Shown here in pieces: positions 9,313-18,125 of a stretch of 33,691 nucleotides of DNA. Source of the DNA: Gammaproteobacteria bacterium (GTDB taxonomy: Bacteria; Pseudomonadota; Gammaproteobacteria; UBA6429; Thiohalophilaceae). The notes under the pieces were generated by a model. That model had not been told where the DNA came from. It did not search any database and worked only from the letters and a program-made list of their open reading frames with translations. The translations under genes and the position numbers were made by a program. How positions within the stretch are numbered: position 1 is the stretch's first letter; each line of letters begins with the position of its first letter. The stretch spans positions 1 through 33,691 of the forward strand of contig JAUWUS010000017.1 in NCBI GenBank assembly GCA_030617815.1. Direction: 5' to 3'.

Positions 9313-9353
9313 AATTAACATACCTATTTGAGGTTTTAAAATAACTACATCAT

Positions 9354-9381
9354 ATATAAGGACATTGTTTAGTTTTTCAAG
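9354..9381 (-). promoter_or_regulatory. Sigma-32 (heat-shock) promoter of clpB
   Basis: Read on the minus strand, CTTGAAA (9381-9375) is the complete -35 consensus. A 13-base spacer leads to CCTTATAT (9361-9354), which matches CCCCATNT at all but two positions. Transcription would start around 9346, about 34 bases before the clpB ATG. The -35 overlaps the last codons and stop of the upstream flavoprotein gene. clpB is a classical RpoH target in proteobacteria. Confidence 0.8.
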
Positions 9382-10864
9382 GCGCTTTTACCCGATCAGG
9401 ATGAATGACATCAAGAGGAAAACTAACACCCGGAGACTGTACAATGCGAATGTGCTCCCGTTTAAACTCACGTGCATTACCTAATCCGCAAGAATGAGCC
9501 AGAGCATTAACTTCAAAATTCATCCAATGTGCATATGCTTTAACACGTTCTGCTTTGTCCGCAACAACCAGGCCTCGTTGACGGTATTTACTATGTGTTG
9601 TTATGCCGGTTGGGCAAGTATCTTTGTGGCATTGCATGGATTGCACACAACCTAAAGAAAACATAAAACCACGCGCACTCACAATGAAATCTGCACCTGC
9701 GCACAATGCCCATGCAACTTTTGCCGAATGAACTAATTTTCCGGAGGCAACTATTCTGATCCGTTCACGTAATCCATACAAAGTTAAAACATCAACTAAT
9801 AACGGTAAAGATTCGGTTATAGGCAAGCCCACGTGATCAGACAAAATTTGTGGTGCCGCTCCTGTACCACCTTCACCGCCATCAACAGTAATAAAATCAG
9901 GAGCATATTGAATGCCTCGACGATTAATCGCTTCACATAAGTCTTTAGGAAATTTATCTGAACCCAACACAGATTTAAAGCCAACCGGTTTTCCGGTGAC
10001 ATCACGTATCCGATTAATCATATCCAGCAAATTATCTGCACTACGAATTTCCTTGTGTCGATTTGGACTACTGGAGACTTTTCCTTCGGCAATACCACGA
10101 ATTTCTGCAATTTCCGCAGTTACCTTAGCTTTAGGTAAGACACCTCCACGCCCAGGTTTTGCGCCTTGTGATAATTTTATTTCAAATGCTTTAACATGTT
10201 TCGCTATTGCGCGGAGTTTGTCATCACTAAGATTACCGGCTTCATCGCGCACACCATATTTTGCAGTACCAATCTGAAAAATCAGATCACAATGACCTTG
10301 CAGATGGTAAGACGTAATCCCACCTTCTCCTGTGTTCATCCAGATACCGGCAAATCCGGCACCTTTAGATAAGGCGCGCACCGCTGCCGCTGAAATTGCG
10401 CCATAACTCATACCTGAAATATTAAATATCGATTTTGCTTCAAAAGGATGTTTGCAATCAGGCCCAATAATAAGGGGGTCGACAGTGGTGTATTCTTCTT
10501 CTAAAAGCGGGTATGCAGTATTTACAAAAACGATTGAACCAGGTTGTCTGAGATCATTAGTTGAACCAAAACCTAACATTCCTCCCAGACCTTTTGATGT
10601 TCTATAAATCCATGCCCTGGTTGCTCGATTAAAAGGAAGTTCTTCTCGATCACTGGCAAACCAATACTGCCGAAAATACTCACCCATATTTTCAAACATA
10701 TATCGGAAGTGGCCAATGACAGGATAGTTTCGTTGAATAGCATGCCCTTTTTGCAGCACGTCATGCAAGAACAACCAAACTAAACCAATTATGACTATGT
10801 ACAAAAAGTAAAAAGCCCCATCAGACCATGTTAGATTGATGGAAAAATTCAGGTTTTCAAACAT
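9377..10864 (-). CDS. Membrane-anchored FMN-binding glutamate-synthase-domain protein
   Basis: This 495-residue protein resembles the central FMN / Fe-S domain of glutamate synthase (GltB), without the glutamine amidotransferase domain. It has an N-terminal transmembrane helix (about 16-38). The catalytic-domain landmarks are [69 protein letters not shown] and [22 protein letters not shown]. The 3Fe-4S cysteine pattern C-x5-C-x4-C is intact at residues 406, 412 and 417. Proteins of this type are usually annotated only as FMN-binding glutamate synthase family. Without a glutaminase part the ammonia source and electron donor are unknown, and true glutamate formation is not shown. The ATG at 10864 has a clear AGGAG. 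It lies between def and clpB on the same strand. Confidence 0.88.
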   Translation of the reverse strand: MFENLNFSINLTWSDGAFYFLYIVIIGLVWLFLHDVLQKGHAIQRNYPVIGHFRYMFENMGEYFRQYWFASDREELPFNRATRAWIYRTSKGLGGMLGFGSTNDLRQPGSIVFVNTAYPLLEEEYTTVDPLIIGPDCKHPFEAKSIFNISGMSYGAISAAAVRALSKGAGFAGIWMNTGEGGITSYHLQGHCDLIFQIGTAKYGVRDEAGNLSDDKLRAIAKHVKAFEIKLSQGAKPGRGGVLPKAKVTAEIAEIRGIAEGKVSSSPNRHKEIRSADNLLDMINRIRDVTGKPVGFKSVLGSDKFPKDLCEAINRRGIQYAPDFITVDGGEGGTGAAPQILSDHVGLPITESLPLLVDVLTLYGLRERIRIVASGKLVHSAKVAWALCAGADFIVSARGFMFSLGCVQSMQCHKDTCPTGITTHSKYRQRGLVVADKAERVKAYAHWMNFEVNALAHSCGLGNAREFKREHIRIVQSPGVSFPLDVIHPDRVKAP

Positions 10865-10963
10865 GAATACAATCTCCTTTTCTTAATTTTAAAACGATTA
10901 GCGGCACATTAAACATTTTTACCCGTTTTATTATGCTGACTCAATCATTGATTTTAAATTTCC

Positions 10964-11473
10964 TTAGTCTTTGTACTTTCTCTTAAATAAATCATTCCGT
11001 CGGCTGACTAATCGATCCAGAAACAGTAAACCATCTAAATGATCTATTTCATGTTGTACCGCACGAGCTTCAAAACCTTCCATTTCATATTCTTGTTGTT
11101 TCCCATTTTCATCTAAAGCATTTAAAATAATATTTTCTGCTCGAATAACGTTGCCGGTAAAGTCCGGCACAGACATACAACCTTCCCGTCCTTTTTTCAT
11201 TCCTTGCCAATCAACAATTTCCGGATTAATCAGGATGAGATGACCATGATGTTTCGCTTTTTTAATTTTAGGATAGTTTGAAACATCAACAATCGCAATG
11301 CGTTGCATAACGCCCACTTGCGTTGCCGCAATACCAACACCACCTGGGCCGGCAGCCATGGTTTCTTCAAGGTTTTGAATAAACTCCAGGAGTCCAGAGT
11401 CAAACATTTTCACCTCGTCTGCAACTTGCTTAAGACGAGCATCAGGATAAGTAATAATATCCAATACGGTCAT
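10964..11473 (-). CDS. def: Peptide deformylase
   Basis: Fe2+/Zn2+ hydrolase that removes the formyl group from nascent N-terminal formylmethionine. The 169-residue product has the three family motifs: GVGIAATQ (45-52; Ile where Leu is usual), EGCMS with the metal-ligand Cys99, and HEIDH (141-145) with two His ligands and the catalytic Glu. The length is normal. It is not next to fmt, unlike the common def-fmt pair, so it may be a second deformylase or a relocated single copy. It starts five bases after the ACT-domain gene, so the two are almost certainly co-transcribed. No terminator is visible between it and the downstream flavoprotein gene 99 bases away. Confidence 0.95.
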   Translation of the reverse strand: MTVLDIITYPDARLKQVADEVKMFDSGLLEFIQNLEETMAAGPGGVGIAATQVGVMQRIAIVDVSNYPKIKKAKHHGHLILINPEIVDWQGMKKGREGCMSVPDFTGNVIRAENIILNALDENGKQQEYEMEGFEARAVQHEIDHLDGLLFLDRLVSRRNDLFKRKYKD

Positions 11474-11478
11474 TATCT

Positions 11479-12015
11479 TTAACCGATTAAGGTATCAATT
11501 TCGACTAACTGCGCATCAACACCGTGTTCTTCTTTAACAATTTGTAATGCAGACTCCAGCGCCTTAACCCCTTCAGAAGCTTCGCCTTCGATGTGCATAA
11601 TATAAAGCGGTTTATCTTTATCTCCTGCAACATCCGATTCCAGATCAAGAATGTTTAAACCTGCTTCAGCTAGCACTGCAGTTACTTTACTGACAATACC
11701 GGCTCGATCTGCACCATAAACAGAAATGCGTACATCAGGAATTCTATGTTCATGTAACTTTGCATCAATCTGATCAATATGAAGATGCAAGTCCAGAGAA
11801 TCTGTCACCGTGCTTAAAACATCGTGTAATTCTTTAGTCCGTCCAGAAAATTCAACCATCATCATAATGCTGAAGTTGCCACCAAGACGCATCATGCTGG
11901 TTTCACCTAAATTACCACCACCATCATAAAGTGCTGCAGTAACATGAGAAACAATACCCGGCTGATCCTTGCCGATTAACGTTACCATGAACCATTTGTT
12001 TTTTGTTTCTGTCAA
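11479..12015 (-). CDS. Two-ACT-domain regulatory protein (GcvR-like)
   Basis: The 178-residue protein consists of two ACT domains. The first begins KWFMVTLIGKDQPGIVSHVTAALYDGGGNL (about 7-36), the second VRISVYGADRAGIVSKVTAVLAEAGLNILDLES (about 95-127). Both carry the Gly-x-Asp-x-x-Gly-Ile-Val turn that binds amino acids in this fold. The closest known role is GcvR of E. coli, which binds glycine and antagonises GcvA in control of the glycine cleavage system. No gcv gene is visible here, so the ligand and target are uncertain and I give no symbol. A good ribosome binding site (AAGGAG) precedes the ATG at 12015. It lies between the ZIP transporter and def. Confidence 0.85.
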   Translation of the reverse strand: MTETKNKWFMVTLIGKDQPGIVSHVTAALYDGGGNLGETSMMRLGGNFSIMMMVEFSGRTKELHDVLSTVTDSLDLHLHIDQIDAKLHEHRIPDVRISVYGADRAGIVSKVTAVLAEAGLNILDLESDVAGDKDKPLYIMHIEGEASEGVKALESALQIVKEEHGVDAQLVEIDTLIG

Positions 12016-12056
12016 GGTGGTTTCTCCTTAAATATTCTTAATGAATAAATATAATC

Positions 12057-12860
12057 TTAATGAAGAGTTGAATGTGCCCAGTAGATAACAGCTACACCTA
12101 ATGCAATTAACGTTATTTGCTGAAGAGTTTCTCGTAATTCTGTTCGTTTATGCAGACCAGGAATCAAATCAGCTACCGCAATGTAAATAAAACTTGAGGC
12201 AGCGATAGCCAAAATATAAGGCAAGGCTTGCTGCATGCTTTGCAAACTATAATAAGCAATGACGGCACCAACTAAGGTGGCCATACTCGCAAGGACATTA
12301 AAAAATAATGCCCGGCCACGTTTGTATCCACTATTTAATAAAATAGCAAAATCACCGATCTCTTGTGGGATCTCATGGGCAGCAACGGCCAGGGCAGTCA
12401 CAATACCCAGATCGATATCGGTCATGAATGCTGCAGCAATTAAAACACCATCAACAAGATTATGAACAGCATCACCAATAATAATTAGAGTACCACTGGC
12501 ATCTTTACCATGTTGATGGGCATGCCCTGATGTATGAACTTCGCTTGGTGAGTGCACCTCGCAATGACTCGAATGACAATGCCGCCATAAGACCATTTTT
12601 TCGAGTAGAAAAAAACCTAACAAACCAATCAGTATGGTTAAGCCTAAATCATGCATATCCACATTTTCATTCACGGTTATCGCATGCGGTAATAATGCTA
12701 ATAATGCCGCACCCAACAAGGCACCAATTGCAAAACTGACTGTATGAGGCAATAACTTTCTTTGATATTTGTCGTTAATCAACAGGAAGACGGATGCAGC
12801 TAAAACGCTGAGCACGCCACCTAATAAACTAAAAACAATAATCCAACTCAGTAATGACAT
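12057..12860 (-). CDS. ZIP-family divalent metal transporter
   Basis: The 267-residue inner-membrane protein has about eight predicted helices and likely imports or redistributes Zn2+ or another divalent ion. Family signatures are GDAVHNLVDGVLIAAAF in helix IV (His133, Asn134, Asp137) and AVAAHEIPQEIGDFAIL in helix V (His162, Glu163, Glu167), which form the binuclear transport site. A cytosolic loop at about 94-117 is rich in His and contains two Cys, typical of metal-sensing loops in ZIP proteins. The sequence is closer to the LIV-1-like branch than to ZupT, judged by the HEIPQE motif. It lies 32 bases after pgeF and 41 before the ACT protein, so it is probably in the rluD operon. Specificity cannot be read from sequence. 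Confidence 0.92.
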   Translation of the reverse strand: MSLLSWIIVFSLLGGVLSVLAASVFLLINDKYQRKLLPHTVSFAIGALLGAALLALLPHAITVNENVDMHDLGLTILIGLLGFFLLEKMVLWRHCHSSHCEVHSPSEVHTSGHAHQHGKDASGTLIIIGDAVHNLVDGVLIAAAFMTDIDLGIVTALAVAAHEIPQEIGDFAILLNSGYKRGRALFFNVLASMATLVGAVIAYYSLQSMQQALPYILAIAASSFIYIAVADLIPGLHKRTELRETLQQITLIALGVAVIYWAHSTLH

Positions 12861-12892
12861 AAAATATTTTCTCTTAATGCTTTGTTATTTAG

Positions 12893-13633
12893 TTACTCAA
12901 TCCAAATCAAGCTTGCCATGCGTCCTGTTACACCATCGCTCCGATAAGAAAAAAATTGCTCTTCTTCACTTAAGGTACAACGATCACCGCCATAAATTTG
13001 TTTAACACCGATTTTGTTCAACCTTAATTTTGCCATGTGGTAAATATCAAATAACCAATGCTCTTCTGATACAGAAGTAAATGCCCGTTTAGCTTCATCT
13101 GCATCTTCACTCAACGTAAAAGCATCATATACTTCTTTACCTACCTCATAAACACTGGCGCCAATGGCGGGGCCTAACCAAATTAATAATGACTCAGGCG
13201 CCACAGGTAATTTTTTTATCGTAGCTTCAATAATACCATCATATAAACCACGCCAACCGGCATGAACTGCAGCAATACAACTCCCTTGTCTATCGGTTAT
13301 CAATAAAGGCAAACAATCAGCGGTCATTACTGCACAAACAATCTTTTTTTCTGTTGTGTATGCTGCATCTGCTTTTGGAATAATTTCTTCACTCGGTAAT
13401 AAAATAACTTGAGTGCTATGAGTTTGTTCCAGCCATTGCGGCGCATTGGGGACATTTAGGCTTTGTTGTAAGATGGCTCGATTTTTTTTAACCACAGCAA
13501 GCTCATCGCCAACATGTGTTGCCAGGTTAAAGCTATCATAGGGCGATAAACTCATGCCGCCCTTGCGTAAGGTCGTGCCGGCCTTAATAAAATCTGGCGC
13601 AGGCCAGTCCGCTTGTAACCAGTTCATTGTCAT
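12893..13633 (-). CDS. pgeF: Peptidoglycan editing factor / multicopper-like purine-nucleoside protein PgeF (YfiH)
   Basis: The 246-residue product belongs to the DUF152/laccase-domain family. In E. coli, PgeF keeps L-Ala at the first position of the peptidoglycan stem; relatives have purine nucleoside phosphorylase/deaminase activity. The metal-binding residues are in place: His72 in LEQTHSTQV, Cys107 in MTADCLPLL and His124 in AAVHAGWRGLYDG. The C-terminal block LGPAIGASVYEVGKEVYDAF is also typical. The ATG at 13633 overlaps the rluD stop by four bases (ATGA), which indicates translational coupling. An in-frame ATG two codons further is an alternative start. The rluD-pgeF pair is conserved across gammaproteobacteria, often followed by clpB as it is, at a distance, here. 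Confidence 0.94.
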   Translation of the reverse strand: MTMNWLQADWPAPDFIKAGTTLRKGGMSLSPYDSFNLATHVGDELAVVKKNRAILQQSLNVPNAPQWLEQTHSTQVILLPSEEIIPKADAAYTTEKKIVCAVMTADCLPLLITDRQGSCIAAVHAGWRGLYDGIIEATIKKLPVAPESLLIWLGPAIGASVYEVGKEVYDAFTLSEDADEAKRAFTSVSEEHWLFDIYHMAKLRLNKIGVKQIYGGDRCTLSEEEQFFSYRSDGVTGRMASLIWIE

Positions 13634-14610
13634 TTTTTTCTTCGAATATCATCTTTATGATTTTCTAAATCAAGGCGCAGCGCATCCTGTAACGTAATCA
13701 TATCCTGCGGCATCTCAACATCCCATTCAATAAACTCATTCGTTGCCGGATGAATTAAACCAAGGTGTCGTGCATGCAACGCCTGACGTTTGAATTTTCT
13801 AAGAACCTGCTCAAAAGCGTCATCACATCCGGCTGGCAGTTGAAAACGACCACCATAAACCGGATCACCCAACAGTGGATGGCCAATATGTGCCATGTGT
13901 ACCCGTATCTGATGTGTTCTTCCTGTTTCCAATTTTACAACTAATTTTGTAAATGAACGAAAACGCTCGCTTACACGATAATGTGTAATAGCAGGTTTAC
14001 CTTTTTCATTAACCGCCATTTTTTTACGGTTAACCGGATGTCGCCCAATGGGCTCATTAATGGTACTGCCCGCAATGATTAAACCCGTAACAATAGCATC
14101 GTACTCACGCAGAAAGCTTCGCGCCTGAAGCTGTTCAACCAACAATTTCTGCGCGATTAAAGTACGGGCGACAACCAGTAAACCACTTGTTTCCTTATCT
14201 AAACGATGCACTATACCTGCCCGAGGGATGGCTTCCAGCTCCGGGGCATGATGAAGCAAGGCATTTAACATGGTTCCACTAAAATTGCCTGCCGCTGGAT
14301 GCACCACCATATTGGCCGGCTTATTAATTATCAGTAATTGCTCGTCTTCGTAAATAATATTTAAGGGTATAGCTTCTGCTTCCCAGACATTCTCGGAGCT
14401 CAATATGACCTGTAATTTAACCTGTTCACCACCCAAAACCTTGTCTTTTGCCCGTTTAACCTGACCATTAACTAAAATTTGGCCTTCTTTTAACCATGTT
14501 TGCAAACGAGAGCGTGAATAATCCGGGAATAACTTGGCTAAAGCCTGATCCACCCTTTCTCCAGCCCATTCATCCGGAACCACAGCTTCAAAAATTTCTG
14601 TTTCAGACAT
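13630..14610 (-). CDS. rluD: 23S rRNA pseudouridine(1911/1915/1917) synthase
   Basis: Isomerises uridines in helix 69 of 23S rRNA. The 326-residue product has an N-terminal S4 RNA-binding domain (about 17-75, GERVDQALAKLFPDYSRSRLQTWL) and a RluA-type catalytic domain. The active-site motif HRLDKETSGLLVV has catalytic Asp138, followed by GRTHQIRVHMAHIGHPLLGDPVYGG. Length and domain order match RluD rather than RluA or RluC. Placement beside bamD and pgeF, as in E. coli, supports the assignment. It is the first gene of a minus-strand operon (rluD-pgeF-ZIP-ACT-def) and is divergent from bamD across 106 bases. Confidence 0.95.
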   Translation of the reverse strand: MSETEIFEAVVPDEWAGERVDQALAKLFPDYSRSRLQTWLKEGQILVNGQVKRAKDKVLGGEQVKLQVILSSENVWEAEAIPLNIIYEDEQLLIINKPANMVVHPAAGNFSGTMLNALLHHAPELEAIPRAGIVHRLDKETSGLLVVARTLIAQKLLVEQLQARSFLREYDAIVTGLIIAGSTINEPIGRHPVNRKKMAVNEKGKPAITHYRVSERFRSFTKLVVKLETGRTHQIRVHMAHIGHPLLGDPVYGGRFQLPAGCDDAFEQVLRKFKRQALHARHLGLIHPATNEFIEWDVEMPQDMITLQDALRLDLENHKDDIRRKK

Positions 14611-14660
14611 TCTAAAATCTCATTATTCAATCGATAGTGCTCTACCCTGATAATCTAAGG

Positions 14661-14666
14661 TATAAT
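14661..14666 (+). promoter_or_regulatory. Possible -10 element of bamD
   Basis: A perfect TATAAT sits 50 bases before the bamD ATG, in the divergent rluD/bamD region. No good TTGACA-like -35 is found at 16-18 bases upstream, so the promoter is either weak or activator-assisted, or the match is chance in AT-rich DNA. Confidence 0.35.
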
Positions 14667-14716
14667 ACAAAAACACTATAAAAAATTATTTATTAAATAC
14701 CAATAGGTTAGCACGC

Positions 14717-15499
14717 ATGCGTTTTCCCAGTTTATTAAATTTGTCCGCTCTCTTTTTTGCTGCTTTTTTAACCGGCTGTGCCTCATCAGGCAATGTTGAT
14801 GATGACACCTACGGCATGACCGTTGCTGAGCTCTATCAGGAAGCAAAAGCGCTGTTAAACAACGGTGAATATGAGAATGCAATTCAACACTATGAAAAGT
14901 TAGAATCCCGTTTTCCTTACGGCACTTATGCTGAACGAGCACGCATTGAAATGGCTTATGCCTATTATAAGGATCTGCAACCAGAAACAGCGATAATTGC
15001 AGCAGATCGTTTTATCAAATTGCATCCCAATCATGCTAATGTCGATTATGCTTACTATTTACGTGGCTTAGCCAGTTTTGACAATTCTGTTTCATTTATG
15101 AACAAACTATTTGACCAGGAACCTTCTCAGCGCGATCCAAAATCGATACGTAAAGCCTTTAAATATTTTTCTGAACTTGTTCAGCGTTTTCCTAAAAGTC
15201 GTTATGCAGCCGATTCAATTCAACGCATGAAAGAGCTACGCGAAACCCTTGCTCGCTATGAAGTCCATGTTGCCAATTTTTACCAACGCCGTGGAGCACA
15301 TTTAGCAGCAGCAAACAGAGCTAAATATGTTATTGAGAATTATCAGGGTACGCTCGCCATTCCGGATGCACTGGCCTTAATGACCCAGTCTTATCGTAAA
15401 CTTGGCATGCATGATCTGGCCAGCGATGCCTATCGTGTATTAGAACTTAATCACCCGGAACATGAAAAAACAAAAGAGCTTAAAAAAGCGATAAAATAA
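14717..15499 (+). CDS. bamD: Outer membrane assembly lipoprotein BamD
   Basis: Essential lipoprotein of the BAM complex, which folds beta-barrel proteins into the outer membrane. The 260-residue product has a lipoprotein signal ending in the lipobox LTGC (Cys21) followed by ASS, so there is no Asp retention signal and the protein should go to the outer membrane. Five TPR-like repeats follow, with landmarks LYQEAKALLNNGEYENAIQHYEKLESRFPYG, LHPNHANVDYAYYLRGLASF and RFPKSRYAADS. Length and start agree with the family. AGG lies nine bases before the ATG at 14717. It is monocistronic, with an intrinsic terminator after its stop. Confidence 0.96.
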   Translation: MRFPSLLNLSALFFAAFLTGCASSGNVDDDTYGMTVAELYQEAKALLNNGEYENAIQHYEKLESRFPYGTYAERARIEMAYAYYKDLQPETAIIAADRFIKLHPNHANVDYAYYLRGLASFDNSVSFMNKLFDQEPSQRDPKSIRKAFKYFSELVQRFPKSRYAADSIQRMKELRETLARYEVHVANFYQRRGAHLAAANRAKYVIENYQGTLAIPDALALMTQSYRKLGMHDLASDAYRVLELNHPEHEKTKELKKAIK

Positions 15500-15525
15500 A
15501 AATATCAACCAGTAAATATAAAAAC

Positions 15526-15568
15526 AAAAAAAACCGCTCTTGCTCTAATCAGCTGCAGCGGTTTTTTT
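15526..15568. terminator. Bidirectional terminator between bamD and glnB
   Basis: CCGCT (15534-15538) pairs with AGCGG (15557-15561), with GCT/AGC pairing possible inside the loop. Eight A precede the stem and seven T follow. It separates two convergent genes and can serve both. Confidence 0.85.
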
Positions 15569-15588
15569 AGCATTAAATCTTCTGCTAA

Positions 15589-15936
<348 letters not shown>

Positions 15937-16027
15937 TCATGCAATAATTCTTGCAACCATGCTTACTTTAACAGGAAAAAGTGAGTGGCAATACATTAAC
16001 AGCCACCAATCTACACACCTTTCAGCA

Positions 16028-17710
16028 TTATTTTCGACTTCGACCATACCCCGAGGTAATGGGATAACGCCGATCCCGGCCAAATGCGCGCTTAGTAATG
16101 CGCACACCAGGGGCAGCCTGACGCCGCTTATACTCATTCATATCAATCAAACGTAACACACGGCGAACCGTTTCACGCTCAAATCCCACAGCAACAATAT
16201 CTTCAAGCCCCATATCCAGCTCAACATAATTTTCAAGAATTTCATCTAAAATTTCATACTCTGGTAAAGAATCGGTATCTTTTTGATCCAGTGCTAATTC
16301 TGCTGATGGTGGGCGATCAATCACACGCTGCGGGATATTAGGTGAAATAGAATTTCGGTATTCCGCCAAACGAAAAACCAGCGTCTTTTTAACATCTTTG
16401 AGGACGTCATAACCGCCCGCCATATCGCCATATAATGTGGCATAACCCACTGCCATCTCACTTTTATTGCCAGTGGTTAACACCATTTTGCCTTTTTTAT
16501 TTGAAATCGCCATGAGTAACAAACCACGACAACGTGCCTGAATATTTTCTTCAGTAACACCAACCTCTTTACCGGCAAATTCATCTGCCAGCAATTCAAG
16601 AAAGATATTAAAGGGTTTTTCAATAGGAATAACTTTAAAATTAACCTCTAAAAGTTTAGCTTGTGCTTTAGCATCTTCAATACTCATATCCAGGGTGTAA
16701 CAGGAAGGCATCATCACTGCTTCAACTTTATCGGCACCTAGTGCATCGACCGCAATACTCAAAGTTAAAGCAGAATCAATACCGCCAGATAAACCAATGA
16801 CCACACCGGATAAGAAGCCATTTTTAGTGACATAATCCCTCACTCCCGTCACTAACGCCTGATAAATACTGGCTTCATCAGAAAGAGCAGGAACAACCGA
16901 AGGTGAAAGTGGCTTTAAGCTTTGACCATCAAACTCAACCACGGCAAGTACTTCTTCAAAAGCAGCAAAACGATGCGAGAGTTTCCCATCCGCATCAACA
17001 ACAAAAGATTGTCCATCAAAAACCAGTTCATCCTGACCACCAACCATATTTGTGTAAACAACAGGCACATTAACTTCACTCACTCGCTGACGAATAACAT
17101 CTTCACGCTCGTGCGTTTTTTGGCCATGAAATGGAGAGGCATTTAAATTGAGAATGAGCTCAGCCCCGCAATCAACCGCTTTTTTAACCGGCTCGGCATA
17201 CCAAATATCTTCACAAATACATATACCTAGTTGCACATTATTAACTGAAAAGACACAAGCTTCATTTGCAGAAATGAAATAACGTTTTTCATCAAAAACG
17301 CTATAATTTGGCAAATAATTTTTTCGTGCAATAGTGGTACAAACGCCATTTTCAAGAACCGCAACTGCGTTATAAGCACCTTTATCTGTTTTCTCAGGGT
17401 AACCAAGTAATACTGTAATACCATTAATTTCTTGTGTAAGCTGCTGTAGTGCGCCACTAACACGTTCAAACATTCCCGGACGAAGCAATAAATCTTCGGG
17501 AGGATACCCCGTTAATGCAAGCTCAGGGAAAACAATAACATCAGCTTGCATTTCATCGCGAGCACGCTGAATCCATTCAAAAATGCGCCCGGCATTCCCT
17601 TCTATATCGCCAACCAATAAATTAATCTGCGCAATCGCAATGCGCAAAGTCGTTCTGGAGTCTGAGGGTTTATTTAATGTATTCAAACTTGATGTGCTCA
17701 AAACAGTCAA
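16028..17710 (-). CDS. nadE: Glutamine-dependent NAD+ synthetase
   Basis: Converts deamido-NAD+ to NAD+ using ammonia channelled from glutamine. The 560-residue two-domain form has an N-terminal nitrilase-type glutaminase with catalytic triad Glu63 (FPELALTGYPPEDLL), Lys130 (RKNYLPNYSVFDE) and Cys166 (ICEDIW), and a C-terminal ATP-pyrophosphatase domain with GLSGGIDS (306-313) and TGNKSEMAVGYATLYGDM. No ATG exists near the start: the frame opens with TTG at 17710, and further TTG codons lie downstream (17701, 17689, and one just before RIAIAQINLLVGD). No convincing ribosome binding site marks any of them, so the N-terminus is uncertain by up to about 21 residues. It is followed by glnB, a pairing that fits known PII control of this NadE type. 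Confidence 0.94.
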   Translation of the reverse strand: MTVLSTSSLNTLNKPSDSRTTLRIAIAQINLLVGDIEGNAGRIFEWIQRARDEMQADVIVFPELALTGYPPEDLLLRPGMFERVSGALQQLTQEINGITVLLGYPEKTDKGAYNAVAVLENGVCTTIARKNYLPNYSVFDEKRYFISANEACVFSVNNVQLGICICEDIWYAEPVKKAVDCGAELILNLNASPFHGQKTHEREDVIRQRVSEVNVPVVYTNMVGGQDELVFDGQSFVVDADGKLSHRFAAFEEVLAVVEFDGQSLKPLSPSVVPALSDEASIYQALVTGVRDYVTKNGFLSGVVIGLSGGIDSALTLSIAVDALGADKVEAVMMPSCYTLDMSIEDAKAQAKLLEVNFKVIPIEKPFNIFLELLADEFAGKEVGVTEENIQARCRGLLLMAISNKKGKMVLTTGNKSEMAVGYATLYGDMAGGYDVLKDVKKTLVFRLAEYRNSISPNIPQRVIDRPPSAELALDQKDTDSLPEYEILDEILENYVELDMGLEDIVAVGFERETVRRVLRLIDMNEYKRRQAAPGVRITKRAFGRDRRYPITSGYGRSRK

Positions 17711-17893
17711 CTGCGTTAAAAATTAAAGCGAAATATAAGCTACTACCGGTATTAGAACAACTTTTAGCAAAAAACACCCCTATTTTATATTATCAAACAA
17801 AATTGTAGTGAAATTATTGGTAAAAAATATCGCCAGCAGCAAAATCTATCGTTACTATAAAGATATCACTAACTATATAAAGATGAATTAACT

Positions 17894-18121
17894 ATGAACC
17901 TTATTCGCCTGATTGTCATTGCTTTGATTATCTATTTAGTATTCCAGATATTTAAGCGCTGGGCTGCCAATAAAAATCAACTCACATCCCAACAACAAGA
18001 CAAACAAAAGAAAATGGTTCAGTGCGAAATCTGTCAATTACATGTACCTGAAGATGAAGCATTGCAACGGGATGGAAAATTTTACTGCAGCCAAAATCAT
18101 CTTGATAGAAAATCAGACTAA
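17894..18121 (+). CDS. PP0621-family small membrane-anchored zinc-ribbon-like protein
   Basis: The 75-residue protein has an N-terminal helix (LIRLIVIALIIYLVFQIF), a short basic linker, and a compact C-terminal module with the pattern C-x2-C-x21-C-x3-H: MVQCEICQLHVPEDEALQRD then FYCSQNH. The module looks like a small zinc finger. The family is often annotated as PP0621 and, from memory, is commonly found directly upstream of pilS, as here: the pilS ATG comes four bases after its stop. Function is unknown. The context suggests a link with type IV pilus regulation at the membrane, but that is inference. Confidence 0.85.
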   Translation: MNLIRLIVIALIIYLVFQIFKRWAANKNQLTSQQQDKQKKMVQCEICQLHVPEDEALQRDGKFYCSQNHLDRKSD

Positions 18122-18125
18122 CTAA

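Noticed and set aside
9912-10277. Plus-strand ORF of 121 codons inside the flavoprotein gene
   Set aside because: Antisense to a conserved FMN-domain region; no recognisable domain or start signals.
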